64,000 bases of DNA from CBDBJR01 sp965206445. Its GTDB lineage: Bacteria > Pseudomonadota > Gammaproteobacteria > Arenicellales > Poriferihabitantaceae. Below the pieces are notes generated by a model. That model made no database searches, was not told where the DNA came from, and was given only the letters and a program-made list of their open reading frames with translations. Below are positions 63,980-64,000 of the stretch, piece by piece (positions within the stretch are counted from its first letter, which is position 1; each line of letters begins with the position of its first letter). The DNA lies in assembly GCA_965206445.1 (NCBI GenBank), contig CBDBJR010000002.1, positions 2,914,001 to 2,978,000 on the forward strand, written 5' to 3'. A program made the translations under genes and the position numbers.

Positions 63980-64000
63980 CGCGCGAATCAACCGCCTGTC

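Overview
This is a GC-rich bacterial chromosome segment, most likely from a gammaproteobacterium. The indicators are a FimV-type LysM/TPR protein close to leuCD, a BamC lipoprotein, a Zur-type palindrome between znuA and zur, and a cytochrome c oxidase operon carrying DUF2970, DUF2909, SURF1 and a SCO-like gene. Several broken genes, a transposase relic, dense intergenic repeats and scrambled synteny suggest a genome under relaxed selection, for example a symbiont. That lifestyle is inference; no rRNA or tRNA gene was seen that would fix the taxonomy.

Layout. 1-620: frameshifted transposase relic. 0.9-9.1 kb: haem-copper oxidase (caa3-type, cytochrome c fused to subunit II) with assembly genes cyoE, cox11, SURF1 and a SCO-like protein; subunit III carries an apparent frameshift, and the expected haem A synthase gene is absent. 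9.2-10.8 kb: a lower-GC island with a Gly-rich micro-protein, an HNH nuclease and a truncated NYN gene. 10.9-19.3 kb: glutathione transferase, EamA transporter, a dimethylglycine/sarcosine dehydrogenase-like enzyme with MmsA-type aldehyde dehydrogenase, glycerophosphodiesterase and an AlkX/YcaQ-type glycosylase. 19.3-24.0 kb: MFS transporter, then a three-gene set (GT2, Gfo/Idh/MocA, ATP-grasp) that may build a decorated glycan or small molecule.

24.1-32.7 kb: metZ, trpBA, fimV, leuDC, which look like the collapsed remains of a conserved gammaproteobacterial neighbourhood. 32.8-35.6 kb: repeat country on both sides of aroC, with a CRISPR-like direct repeat pair, heptanucleotide arrays, five copies of a palindrome-ended element (one collapsed) and a 250-bp tandem duplication that abuts a truncated N-formylglutamate amidohydrolase. 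36.1-40.3 kb: EamA transporter, trpD, a D-cysteine desulfhydrase-like enzyme and a 2OG-Fe(II) oxygenase. 40.5-46.5 kb: a four-gene peptide-type ABC importer.

46.6-62.1 kb: glycosyltransferases, a polysaccharide deacetylase and two MurG-like transferases, interrupted by panB, the zinc uptake locus znuA/zur-znuC-znuB, a secreted beta-propeller, comEC and a Tat-exported amine oxidase. A decayed second copy of the znuB 3' end lies beyond the propeller gene, suggesting that gene was inserted by recombination. 62.2-64.0 kb: bamC, then lower-GC small genes, two of them apparently broken.
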